64,000 nt of DNA from Takashimella koratensis. Taxonomy: Eukaryota; Basidiomycota; Tremellomycetes; Trichosporonales; Tetragoniomycetaceae. The DNA is taken from NCBI GenBank assembly GCA_003116875.1, contig BCKT01000005.1, positions 806,001 through 870,000 on the forward strand, in the 5' to 3' direction. Numbering within the stretch: position 1 is the stretch's first letter; each line of letters starts with the position of its first letter. The translations under genes were made by a program, and so were the position numbers. A model generated the notes under the pieces. It did not search any database and was not told the origin of the DNA. It saw nothing but the letters and a program-made list of their open reading frames with translations. Positions 18,802 to 30,209 of the stretch are shown here, one piece after another.

Positions 18802-21800
18802 ATGCGCGTCACCCCTTCTCTCGCTCTTACGGCGCTCACAGCGCTCTCAGCCGGAGCTGCTGCATTCCACCTCCCCTCGGCACAAGATGCACTCGATTCG
18901 GCGGCACTGCTCCTTCATCCGTCCGTTGATGGGGTCAGACATGGTCATGGTCATGAAACGGGTAGAACCACGTTGACGCCCGCGTCGGATGTAACGCTCG
19001 CTCAAGTGGGATCGGAGCACACAGTCCTCACTAGCCGGACGCACCCGGTATGTACAAAGCCGGGATTTCGAGGTCGAACTCTACGGCGGACGAGATGAGC
19101 TGTTGTCGGGGATGGAACGCGGTCGTGTGCGATTGTCAGGCCAAGGATGCTGATCAAAGCAGGATCACAGGATCAGGATCAAGAGCCTCGACGGGTGGTG
19201 TGACCCCACAGTCCGTTCTTTCTCGGGGTAAGTTCCAAAGGCAAGGACGACGACACGATATGCTCGGTTGATATGGACGATCGGGGACACTGACGCTCGT
19301 TAGATACCTCGATGTCGGATACGGCAAGGACTTGTTCTTCTATTTCTTCGAGTCAAGGGGGAAGCAGGCCGAGGATCCGGTGATTATGTGGATTAACGGT
19401 ACGTTGCTTGAGCTTAGACTGGGTAGAGCTGTGTATCCTAGAGGTCAGAGATCGGGAGGGTGAAAAGTGAGAACAAGCTGATACCTTCGTATCCACAGGC
19501 GGTCCAGGATGCAGTTCCGCCCTCGGACTGCTGATGGAGCTCGGCCCCTGCTCGGTCAAGGACGACCCCAAGACGGTCAACGATACGATCTTCAACCCCT
19601 ATGCATGGAACGAGAAGGTGCGTGGGCTCTCAACGAGAGTGTTGGTGAGAGGAAAGGAGTGACCGGCGTAAGAGAGGATGAGGGAATGGGGAGTGGTAAA
19701 TGTAGGGACTGGCGCTGACAAGTGAATGGTAGGCGAACATCTTCTTCCTTGACGAACCGATTGGAGTCGGCTTCAGTCACGCTGAACACGGTCAGGTAAG
19801 TCTGCGAGGGTTACGTGATATGGCACCTTGACGCACGACATGAACTGTACATCCGTACATGGACCGGAAGATGTAGCAGAACGTTAGCTGACGCTCGGGG
19901 ACAGGTCGTCGCGACCGCTGAAGAGGCAGCGAGGGACGTCCAGGCCTTTGTCTCGATCGTGAGTATCTCAAGCATCTCCTGAATTGCGAGGTCTACCCGA
20001 GCCGTAGCCGATCTACCAAGTCTACAGCGAACGGTCAGTGCTGATTTAGGTATTATTCCTGCTCGTTTGGACACTGAGTAGTTTTTTAATACGTTCAAAG
20101 AGTTCCAGGGTCGTCCCTTCCACATGGCTGGCGAGTCGTACGGCGTGAGTGTCTATCTCTATCACATATCATTCTACACCGATCTCGCGCTCGCTCCCGA
20201 GAATGTTTTTGGTAAGAACAACCCACTCATATTGACCCTTGTGGTATAGGGCCGATACCTCCCTGTCTTCGCATCGGCGGTGTATGACGGTAACAAGGCC
20301 CTTGTCAAGGCTGGTAAAGAGCCGATCAACTTGCAGAGCGTGATGATCGGGAACGGGATCACGGACTACTGTGAGTACATGATCGGAATCAACGTCACCC
20401 CTTGGGTATTATGGTGGAGCGTTGTGATTTGTGGGCGACGTGGTGAAAGATAGAAGCTCATGGGTCGTTCTAGTCACCACGATGGAGTCGTATTTCCCCT
20501 TCGTGAGTGAAGAACAAGTCGTGGGATGTGGGGAGAGAAGTAGCTAATATCGTCGTAGCAATGCACCATCCACGGAGGGCTGAATCAGACCGTCCAGTCT
20601 ATTGGGAACTGTGTCGCTATGGCAGAGGCCGTAAGTTGTTTCCTTTCACATACACTGGCCCCCATCATATCCTCTGCCGCACCTCTGCTACACCATTTCA
20701 ACCACCCTGCCTGGTGCTGATACTTGATCCCCAACCTCACTCTGATCCCCAACCTTACTCAGATCCCCAAATGCCACAAGTTTGCGAAACGAGGATGCCT
20801 TGATTCCAAGGACTACACCGAGTGCTCGATGGCTATCAACTACTGCGAAGAGATGTTGGGAGAGTCGTTTGTCCTCGCGGGTGTGAATCCGTAAGCACAT
20901 CAAGGAGGTGTCCGAAGGTTTGAGAACATCGCTGATGGGGTTTAGATACGACGTTACCAAGCCTTGCACGTTGGAAGAACTTTCAGACTCGCTCTGTTAC
21001 CCGGAAACGTAAGTCAAACCCTTCAACCGTGACAACATGTGCTTGGAGTCCGTCCTTGGCCGTTTCTATGCTCCACCCTGACGCTTCGTAGCAAGAAGAT
21101 TGGAGTCTACCTCAACCTCCCCGACGTCCGTGCCCGACTCGGCGTGGAAAAGGGTACCAAGGACTGGAACAGTTGCGACAACGCCGTCGGGAACGCATTC
21201 TCGCTGTCTCTTGATGCGGTCGGGAAGACGTGGCTCTACGTCGCGGGGTTGCTAGAGCGCGGGGTCAGGATCCTTAACGTGAGTACAAGGATTGAGGGGC
21301 CTTATCTTCGCTTCATACCTCCTATCCCACTGGAACGTTGGGAGGCTGGCAGAGAGAGACTGGCGGAGTGATTGTTGCAATGGTATCAAATATCTTCCCG
21401 GCACGGACCAATCGTAAGCTGACGCATCTGTTTACACCTCCGACCTTCTCAAACCTCGTGGCGACCTCACAGTACGCAGGTACACAGGACTTCATTTGCG
21501 ATCATATCGCCAACGAGCTTTGGATGGAGAGGCTCGAATGGACCGGTCAGGAGGCATACCAAGCCGCCAAATTGACGGATTGGATCGTGGATGGTAAAGT
21601 CGCTGGGTCGTATAAAACTTCCGGCAACCTCACGGTGAGTCTTGGGTCGATCAGGACTTGAACGAGGCGGGTTTTATTATCCTGATTCCCTGGCCTGAGG
21701 GTTCGATGGTTGTGTATGCATGGGGACGAGCTGATGCGTGGATTATATGTAGCTACTCAAGGTCCTCGGAGCGGGACATATGGTGCCCACCGACCAGCCA

Positions 21801-21863
21801 AAGAACATCCTCTCGGCTGTATCGGCTTGGCTCGACGCGGCGTCCCTGAATGACGCCCAGTAG
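18802..21863 (+). CDS. serine carboxypeptidase (carboxypeptidase Y-like, peptidase family S10), 15 exons
   Basis: Exons: 18802-19047, 19163-19227, 19304-19398, 19499-19617, 19733-19795, 19905-19958, 20082-20144, 20250-20370, 20474-20502, 20559-20630, 20763-20890, 20946-21008, 21092-21278, 21473-21634 and 21753-21863. They total 525 residues with every phase consistent. Residues 1-21 form a signal peptide ([21 protein letters not shown]). The following short segment up to about 95 would be the propeptide. Family landmarks are [19 protein letters not shown], the oxyanion segment NGGPGCSS (about 135-142), [12 protein letters not shown], the nucleophile Ser233 in GESYG, Asp441 in GTQDFICD and His498 in GAGHMVP. 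These enzymes remove C-terminal residues in the vacuole; secretion is the alternative. Length matches yeast carboxypeptidase Y. Exon 9 is only 29 nt. It shares a short promoter with the Naa38-like gene. Confidence 0.95.
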
Positions 21864-22094
21864 GCTGTACCCTGTTCGAATACAGTCAGACGGAGTGGAC
21901 TTGGGCTTTACCAGGCTTAGGCGTCACTAGGTCGAGGTCGAGGTCGAGGTCCTGATTCGTATGGATAGTAGACAACGAGTCAAGTAGATAAAGTAGAAAG
22001 TCAAAACAAAGTTTTCAGCATGAAAGAAGTTCAAAAGCCACTGATCGACTTGATAACCAGACTGTGAGGTCGTTCTCAGCTTTATGAATACGGG

Positions 22095-23007
22095 TCAAAC
22101 GATTCTCATGCTGAGACCGAGTACGGGAAGGGGAACAGACAGGGAATAAGTAAACCCGAGGATATGCGATTCTACGTCTTCTTCGTTGTCGTCGTCTAAA
22201 TAGCTTTGCTTTCTTCTCTGGAGGGCTGTTGAGTTGACGATGATCGTGTCTAGGGGACTTGAGGGTCGATTAAGGGTGTGCAGATTCTCGGTCTCGGACG
22301 GCTGGTCGGTCGCTTTTGTAGTGAGGATATTTATGTCATTGGTCGGGCTTGGGAGTGGACCAAAGTTGTGAAAGTTCTGACAAGTGCTCGTCTCGGACGG
22401 GTGGCTGGTCTCGTCTGTAGCGGGAATCGTTGTCCCCATCGTCGGTGTGATGAAATTCACATGGAGTTCGTTGTACATCTTTCCCTCCAACCTGAATTTG
22501 AACCAAGAACTATCAGGACTGAAAGTGACCCGCGGCTCCAACGATGGAGGGACGTTGTAGCTGCTAACAATCAGAGCGTCAGGAGAATCCACGTCGTGGC
22601 TATTTCGCCAATTCTTGATTGTGTCGTATAACTGATTGCCGATGAGATGGAGAGTTTGAGCAAAGAATATCACTCAAAGGATCTTCAGAGATTCCGTCGA
22701 AATTGCCGTTGTAGATAGTGTGAATTGATAGCGCAGACGCTTGGGCGATGGCGTATCTAGTATCGGGGTCCGATGTGTTTCGAGGACCTTGGGACATGTC
22801 GAGGAACCGGTCGGTGAAATTCACAATGAAGGTACTAGGTGATTCTTCGCGACTACTCTGCCAGCTGAAAATAGGAGTATGCAAACCGAGCCAAAACCAA
22901 ATCCCCTTCAGTAGGGGTACGAAGGGTATCTCCATTATTGGCGGCGGTCAAGGCGTAGTTGAAAAAGTCGATGAGGGCGGGATTGGGCGACGCGACTGAG
23001 GGCATTT
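22095..23007 (-). CDS. A/T-richer candidate gene, frame split over three phases (unresolved or decayed)
   Basis: From an ATG at 23007 (context CAAAATGCCC) a frame runs about 50 codons (MPSVASPNPALIDFFNYAL). A second frame covers roughly 22905-22600 (WQSSREESPSTFIVNFTDRF) and a third 22673-22095, ending VPLPVLGLSMRIV and a stop. Each overlaps the next. One possible intron (GTACCC donor, GGCAG acceptor, about 63 nt) could join the first two. A good splice pair from the second to the third was not found; the obvious GTGATA donor and ATCAG acceptor give the wrong phase. So this is either a gene with unusual introns or one carrying frameshifts. Base composition is clearly more A/T-rich than flanking genes. 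No family is recognised. Confidence 0.35.
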
Positions 23008-24302
23008 TGGTGATGTAGGATATTTTGTTTAGAGTGAGGTTTGGTGTAGAGTCAAGAGGCGGATGAATGGGTTCAGTTGATGTTCGATGCTTGGATGGAG
23101 GAGTGGAGAAGAGAGAGAGAGGGGGGGGTGGGGTGGGGTGGCTAGTATAGGGAGGAAGGAGGGAATCAGTGAGAGGGAGAGGGAGCTGAGATGGGACTTT
23201 GGAGTAGGTCGTTGATACGATAGATCGATTGGCTGGGATATTGAACACTTCAGATGAACAACTTATGTACTGATCTGAAGAAAGATGACGGACTTTGGCT
23301 GTCCGTTTTGATCGTCCATTCAGCCTCACCCGTACATCACTGATCATAAAAGAGTACACAGTCGGAGATGTAAACAGTGTGATGGGTCGCGTCTCAGCTC
23401 ATGTACTTGGGTGAAAGGAGTAAACAATGCAGACTGAAATGTCAAACTCGACTTGGAAAAAAAAAAAAAAACGTAGATAAAGGTAAAGACAGGTAGAGTG
23501 AAAGGGAGGCGATCTGGTTCGCGGGGTGACATGGACAGAGTAGGAGAATAGAGATGATTACAAATCACACTGATAGATATCAGATGAGAGACAGAAGGGG
23601 GCGATCCCCGGCGTTATGTATCGCACAATGCACAAGAGCAATGGGCAAGTCAGTCTATTCCATGCCTTGGTCCGCTTAACACACCCGTATCATCTCAGAA
23701 CAAAGCTATCGACGTTGTGAAATGCCACTCGCTTTGCGTTTCACTCTTTATCTGAAAGGGAGTACACAGTTTTGAACACCAAACAAGAGTGAAACGCCAA
23801 ACCACTCGGACAAAGCCAAAGGCAAAGACAAAGAATGGAAGACCTGGGAAGACTGTACAGTACAGTCCATTGAGCTAACAGCTTCTGCTTGCTCGTCGGC
23901 CGAAATGAATCCGTTTTCCGTTTCCCGTTCATCTCTTCGAGAGGACGACCGGCCCCTTTTCAGTGAGTGTGAGACGGCTTGTGGATGATCAAAAGATTGA
24001 TTGGATTGGATTGGATTACGATAAGACCCATGTCGGGATCAAAGAAGACTAGAGACTTGTTCTGTAGACTAGACTAGACTACCCAAAGACAAACGAAGAG
24101 AAAATAAACAGATAGCACTAAAACATTAACCAGAATCAAGATGAATAGAAATCCCCCATCCCAACGAACCACTTCTTTCCTGCTTTCCTTCTTTCCTTCT
24201 TTCCTTCTTTCCTTCTTTCCTTCTTTCCTTCTTTCCTTCTTTCCTTCTTTCCTTCTTTCCTTCTTCCATCTCCATCTCCCACCTGCCTACTATACTCGGG
24301 GC
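23008..24302. other. gene-free interval with simple repeats
   Basis: No supported gene. It contains G-rich and TGGGG-type repeats near 23115-23150, an A16 run at 23457-23472, GATTG-type pentamers at about 23996-24017, TAGAC repeats near 24064-24080 and the CTTTCCTT array listed separately. Composition is A/T-richer than average. Confidence 0.5.
24183..24264. repeat. (CTTTCCTT)10 octamer array
   Basis: About ten tandem copies of CTTTCCTT lie just beyond the 3' end of the Bem1-like gene. The plus strand is pure pyrimidine. It yields a spurious FLLSFFPS-repeat frame. Confidence 0.95.
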
Positions 24303-27016
24303 TTACGCTTGTTCCGCATAAAGAACCAATTTCTGGTCTTCAGCCCTTATCCAATCCCTCAACTCCCTATCGTCCCTAATATCTCGATACCCTCCCGCTC
24401 CTCCTGCTCCACTTGCTCCTGCTCCCATCCCAGCTCTATACCTAAGCACTCCAATCTCCGGACCCAGCCTCGCGCGGACTTTATCCATTAGCTCGGCGTG
24501 AGTGACGTTTGGGTGAACTCGAATCGCGATCAGATCGTCAGTTGCTCGATCGTAGATTTTGATCTTGATATATGGTGGGTTCGCCCCACCGGCTGCTTGG
24601 TGCGAAGACGACGACGAGGTCTGAGTAAGCGGCTGGGATTGGCCGTAAGGTGATCGTACACCCGCGCCGAATGTGGAAGTGGAAGTCGACGTGCCAGGGG
24701 ATGTATAGTGGTGGTCTGTTGAGAAAGAGGAGGAATCGGGTCGACCAACTCCACCGTACCCGTGTTGCTGCTGGGACGAAGAAGAGGTGGACGCCGTATC
24801 GATCGGCGGGAGAGGGGAGGGCCCACGCGACCCGTACCCTCGCTGCTGAGACTGCGAGAGTGAGCGGGAGTGGGTACGAGAGTGAGAACGCGAGTGCGAG
24901 GGTGCAGAAGGCTGGTTCCATGGCTGAGGAGATTGTCGGTCAGCCCCGCTCATCCCGGGGACAGAGCGCTCCGAGTTCCTGGATGCCGCGGACGGTGCAC
25001 GTGCCTGCGCCTGCGACGAAGGGACCTGGGCGTATGGGTGGGCGCTGTAGCTTCCTGCAAGAGAAGAGCCCGACCTGGCTGCGGCGTTATCGAGCCGGAC
25101 ATCCGCCATTCGCTCTTCAATTTCCTCCATTCTCTCTCCTCCCACTCCACCGCCCCCGCGCCGAGCGACCTCCTCGCAGTAGTCTCCGTACTTGGCGGCA
25201 AAGAAAGACCGGATCAACTCGTGTCGGAGGATATAGTCTGCTCCTCGTGTCCGCAGTTCGAGCAGGGCCTTGACGTATGCGTCCAGTTCCTCACGGCGGT
25301 ACTCGGTCAACTCGTCGTCAATCTCCTCATCCACTGGTCCAGGCATGTACGGCAAGATACGCTCGGGCGGAGACCTGTCCTCTTGACCCGGTTGCGTTCG
25401 ACCGGCTTCGGCGGGGAACGTGTCGAGAAGGGTGATCTGGAACTCGTAAAAGTCCTCGTAGGTGCGGTAGAGTGTGAGCGTGAATGAAGGGGAAGTACGC
25501 TCGTCGGGTGTGAAACTCGCATGCAGGCGGAACCAGTAGTTGCCCGACTCATTGTGGAAGGAAGGAACGCCGAGGGCGGTGAGGTCGCCGGGAGGGAGGA
25601 ACGCGTCGTGCTCAGGTCGATAGATGGGCTCAGATTGGGATGGGCCACCGCCGCCGCCAGCAGCCGACTGCGAGCGCCCAGGAACGGACGTTGTCGATGT
25701 CGTGCGCGCGAGAGACGCTTGCGATGCGGACGCTGGCGCGACTGGTTGACCCGGAATCGCGTAAGGGGAGTCGGGGACGGCTTGATCAGGAGGGAGGTCG
25801 AATCGGCCCAAGGGGATCGCAGCGGCCTTGTAGTCGGCCGTCTGCTTCTTCCAAACTTCGACCTGCGGGATGGTGGAGAGGGAGACTTCGATAGGTTTGC
25901 CAGTCACAGGATCGCGAATCTCGACGAATGCAACAGGGATCAGGCCCGGACCACCGAGCCGTCCGATGGGCTTGGCCACAAACCTGAGAAAAGTTTTAGC
26001 GTATGATGGGTAGGTACATGAAACCAGACCAAACTGCTTACCACTCGTGATTGCTCTGAGCGATAACGACTATTGGCTCTCCCGCCTTGGCCTCGAGCTC
26101 GTCCGGGCGCTCAGCGTGGAAGTCGTACTGGACTATAGCGTACAGTCTGTGATGCGGTGGTCACGCGATCAGCTTGCGTCTCATGGATGCTGCACAGTAG
26201 AGGCAGCTGGGCAGCCTAGTATGCGCAAGACTTACGGTGACGAGCCCTTGCGTCCTGGTGCACCTGCGCTCGGCGGGGATTGGATCGGCGCTGGCATCCG
26301 ACTGCCATCGGTATGAATCTGACCAGCGGACGGTGTTCGTGCTCTGAATAACGCATCCATCGTCAGATAAGCGTCAAGGGTGAGAACTACCAAGTGGGGC
26401 GATAGATATTGGGGAAAACGAGTGATGGATGAAACGAGAAACGAGAAACGAGAAACGAGAAACGAGAAACGAGAGAGAAGGACTCACCTAGACGACGAAG
26501 ACGCGTCTTGTTGCGATTGTTGACGCTGATGCTGGTTGGTCGGTCTTCCGCCTTTGGTGAACTCTTCGAAATCATTTATGGGGACAAGGCCTCTTGAACC
26601 CGTCAACGGGTCTGTTGGAGAAAAACATCGCGAGAGCGAGAGTGATCGCGTCAGCATTGATACTATCGCCTCGCACACATTGCCAGGACCTCGATGAAGG
26701 GAAGGGGGACAAGGATCAACTCACTCAAGGCTTCAAACCATCCGTCGCGCTCGCCGGTGACGTACCAAAAATCGCCTTTGGTATAGCTCAACTCTTGCGG
26801 GTTGGTACTTCTGTGCGAGACGAGCGCTTTGATGACTTTTTGAGGCGGGGCGACCTTCTCAGAGGGTCGAGAGAGTGGGTTGGCGAATGCCATTGGGGAA
26901 GAAGTTCCGGCCTGACCGTTGAGGCCGTGACCGTTGGCGTAAGAGGATTGCGGTGAGGTTGGGCTGTTGTGGCTGCTGCCGCCGTTGTTGTTGAGCGAGC
27001 GGCGGAGAGATTTCAT
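24303..27016 (-). CDS. BEM1: Bem1/Scd2-type polarity scaffold (SH3-SH3-PX-PB1), 5 exons
   Basis: Exons 27016-26725, 26611-26488, 26343-26236, 26146-26042 and 25983-24303 give 769 residues. Domains in order are two SH3 domains, a PX domain and a PB1 domain. SH3-1 is at about 60-115 (KVIKALVSHRSTNPQELSY, then GLVPINDFEEF). SH3-2 is at about 175-232 (LYAIVQYDFHAERPDELEAK, GLIPVAFVEI). PX is at about 355-480 (YRTYEDFYEFQITLL, ILPYMPGP). PB1 is at about 681-765 (YIKIKIYDRATDDLIAIRV). Between PX and PB1 lies a long Ser/Gln/Pro-rich linker. This order defines the Bem1 family, which links the Cdc42 GEF Cdc24 (via PB1), PAK kinase (via SH3-2) and phosphoinositides (via PX) at growth sites. Bem1 proteins are usually 550-650 residues, so the linker is long. 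The N-terminus MKSLRRSL is basic, as in relatives. Confidence 0.95.
26431..26472. repeat. (GAAACGA)6 heptamer in an intron of the Bem1-like gene
   Basis: Six tandem heptamers lie wholly within the intron 26487-26344 (142 nt), between the donor and the branch region. Confidence 0.9.
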
Positions 27017-30000
27017 CGAGCGTTAGGGTGGTAGTGCAGTGGGGCGAGTGGGGGAGCTCTCTCTCTGCGCTCGTGTTTGATTCGTTCTCTGCTGTCGGAC
27101 ACAGAGAAGGAAGAGCGAGAGGGAGAGGTGGGAAGGGGAAAGGTAGGAAAAGCTTGGCGCGAGGGCGGGGTTGGATAAGAAGGGTAGGTAGTTGGGGAGC
27201 AAGAGCGGATGTGGGAAGGGTCGAGGTACGTGCGGTAAGAGGGGTAGTCGAGGTCGATGGATGCGATGGGATGAGATGAGGTGAGAGTCGAGATGAGAAC
27301 GAGGTTGGTGGATGTTTGTTGATCAAGGGAGGGTGCGATATGATTTTGTGTTTGATGTTTTCTCCTCTTGTTCGGTGGGAATTTCGACGCGGCCTAGAAG
27401 AAGAGTTACCCACTGACGCCGAGGTGGATGAGGGGTGGGGGTGTGGAGATGCAACGGGGATGAGATGGGTCTAAGTGTTGGTGTAGGTGGGTGTGGATAT
27501 GGATATGGATTCGAGAGGGACTGGGTAGGGGTCGAGGATATGGACGGATGGATGGGAGCGAGTCAAGAGGTCAGCGTGGGACGAGCGCAGGCGGAACAGG
27601 GCGTAGCACAGGCGCGCGACGCGGGCGTATTATTATTGTTATTTGACCTTTGTAAATTGTATTAAATCCTCGTTTTAGTCTTTGTTTCTCTTCACTAGCC
27701 TATTAGACAGGGACAGGGACGTCAGCATCACCCACCACACCTGGAACACCCATGACTATAGCCCCTTCTACTCGTACTGGTTGCTGCACGTCACTGCCCA
27801 GACTGGGCACACCTAGCATTCGTCACGTCCTCTGCACCGGGGCTTTTCCCCGCTTGCTCTCTTTCTCTTCGCTTCCTCGTCCTCTTCCTCGTCCTCGCCC
27901 TTGCTCGCCTCGGGGCTTTTTCGTTTCTCGTTCCTCAGCCCTGACAGTGACCGGGCTCTACCTCGCAAACTCTTGCCCACGCACAGACGCCGCAGTACAA
28001 AGAATGCAGTTGAAAGGGAACCGAAGCGATGCAGCGCCACTGGCGCAACTCTTCTTCTCACCCTCTCTGACTCCTCGTCCATTCACTCGGTCTCGGGCCT
28101 TCTTTCCTTCCCATCTCCATTCGTAGATCCCCGCCATTGGCCTCGCCTTTCTCCTCTGGGATACAGGGTCATCGACGCGGAGGCGAACAACTCCGACAGC
28201 TTGGCAAGGACTCGGAATCAGACCCTCCCGGATGCGAATCAAGCCCAGTATCCCTATCAAACCCGTATGTGCTGTCACTTAGGGGTACGCTCTATTGGCA
28301 TTGGCAGATGGCGCCAGTCGTCCTCGTTCCTTGACGGTGGATGCTCATAGGCCTGGACCTGTCGATCCTCTTGTAACGTCGAGACCATCTATCCGCTCAT
28401 ATCACTTACCCGGTCAATGGCTGTAATGCCACAGGGAGGACGGAGTCGGGCACAGACCGCCGAGGTATTGACCCTGCACACGTTTCCGGCGGCTGGTATC
28501 TTCTGTTGAGTCGGAGAAACGCCTCGTGTGCATGACCGAGACTATCGAGGTTCCGGAGAGTGCTGCTGTATTCATTCATTCCGGGTGTATACGGGACCTG
28601 GTCTGTGTGTAGGCCAGACCAGGCCATACATTATGTTGAAGCGAGCAGGAATTTGAAGAAAGCAGGGCTAGAGACCGCCTCACTGGAATCAAAGTTCACA
28701 ACATGTCCCGTTTTCCTTTCCCATTCCCGGTCGATCACACCCATGGAGACCGGCCACCGGTACTTTGTCCCTGCTCACGCGTCCATGGCATGGTCGCGCA
28801 ATGTCCGATAAGGTTATTGACATGAATACCGGCGCAGGAATTGAATTGTGGAGGGAGAGGAGTTGAATTGAAATGTGTCGATCGCAGAGTTTATTTAGGG
28901 AGGGTGTGTGTCTGTGGGATGGGGAGGAGGAGAGTGGAGGGTTTGGGAAGCGGCGGTGAGAGAAGGTCATGGACACGAGCACTGCTTGGCAATCCATGTG
29001 GGACGCGGGACGGAAGGGCGTACCTCGCTCCTCTTGCTAGCGGTTCCTTGACGGCGATCAGGACGTGGTCAGCTGGGAACAAAGGGACGGGAACAACGGG
29101 GACGATGGATGAAGGGGGAGTCGGGGCCGCGGCTCCACCAGCCCAGATACTCCACGTAGCTCACGCCTTGGCAACGATGATGACTCTGGAGCCCTTATAC
29201 ATTACTGCCACAGGGTAGGATATGAGGAAGATACTTGGGAGATGCAGTTGTTGAGCCAAAGGACGATGGTCGTGAGGGCGGTGGATGAAACGTTGACAAC
29301 GAGAGAAACACGACCCTTGGGAAAGATTGGGATGGGCCCGGTGTAGTGCACCATGCGGGTACCTAAAGGGATGGTCCTCGAGCGCGACCGGTCCTCGCAT
29401 GGCCTCTGCGCTTTCCAGGTGCAACAGGTGGTCAAACTTGCCGTTGAATCGGGGCTTGATCTGCCCCGCTTCACCGCAACGATTGGCGTCTGGTGCACTG
29501 CACCTCGAGCGCTCGGCACTGCTAGAGTTAAAGCCAAAGCCAGATCTGCCAGATCTTCAGGCTCCCAGGTCCCGAGGCCCGAGCTCCGCTGCATCGCTAG
29601 TGCATAGCGTTCGCACGTCGCCCAGCGATCCAAGCGGCCAGTCGTGTGTGTTGTGCCATGCACATCTCTGCATTGAGCTAGAGCCAAGTCTGTGGAGATA
29701 GGAGAATAGGTCGTAGGTCGACTGGAATTTGGGGTCCTTCCTCGCCAGGAAGAGGGTGCACCGCCGCCAAGCCACTGTCCGCACGGTCCGCACCATGCAT
29801 CCCCTCTGATTTTGGACAGTCGTAGGCTGTGTGCTTGGTGGGATGGTGCATATGGTCAGGGCGGAGGAACCCCACAAGAATCAAAGGTTACGTTATGGTT
29901 TGACACCTGCATGCATATGATCCGAGACGACGAAGGGTGAGACAGACAGGGGTGACGACTAAGATGACTGACTGACTGGGTGCTTGGTTACGCTTGTCAC

Positions 30001-30209
30001 CGAAAACAACAACAACAAAAGAAAAAGCTACTGCACCGACCACTCCTCATCTCATCATCTCATCATCTCATCTACATCTCCTCCCCGCTCGTACCCCCCC
30101 TATCACCTTCTCTTCACCTACACATACCCTCGTATCAATCTCATATCCCGTCTCTAAGGCTTCGACCGACTACCGAATCGACTTCCCCTACGCATTTACC
30201 GCCGGCAAC
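27017..30209. other. 3.2-kb interval between divergent genes; one weak candidate small gene
   Basis: The left part (27017-27400) is the Bem1-like upstream region, C+T-rich in the minus direction. The right end (about 30010-30209) is the C+T-rich leader of the Sel1-protein gene. In between are many overlapping short frames without clear motifs. On the minus strand at about 29390-28880 several short segments show a coding-like third-position bias: one reads MVHYTGPIPIFPKGRVSLV, another DHVLIAVKEPLARGARYAL. No combination of splice sites I tried joins them into one frame. I do not call a gene here. Confidence 0.45.
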
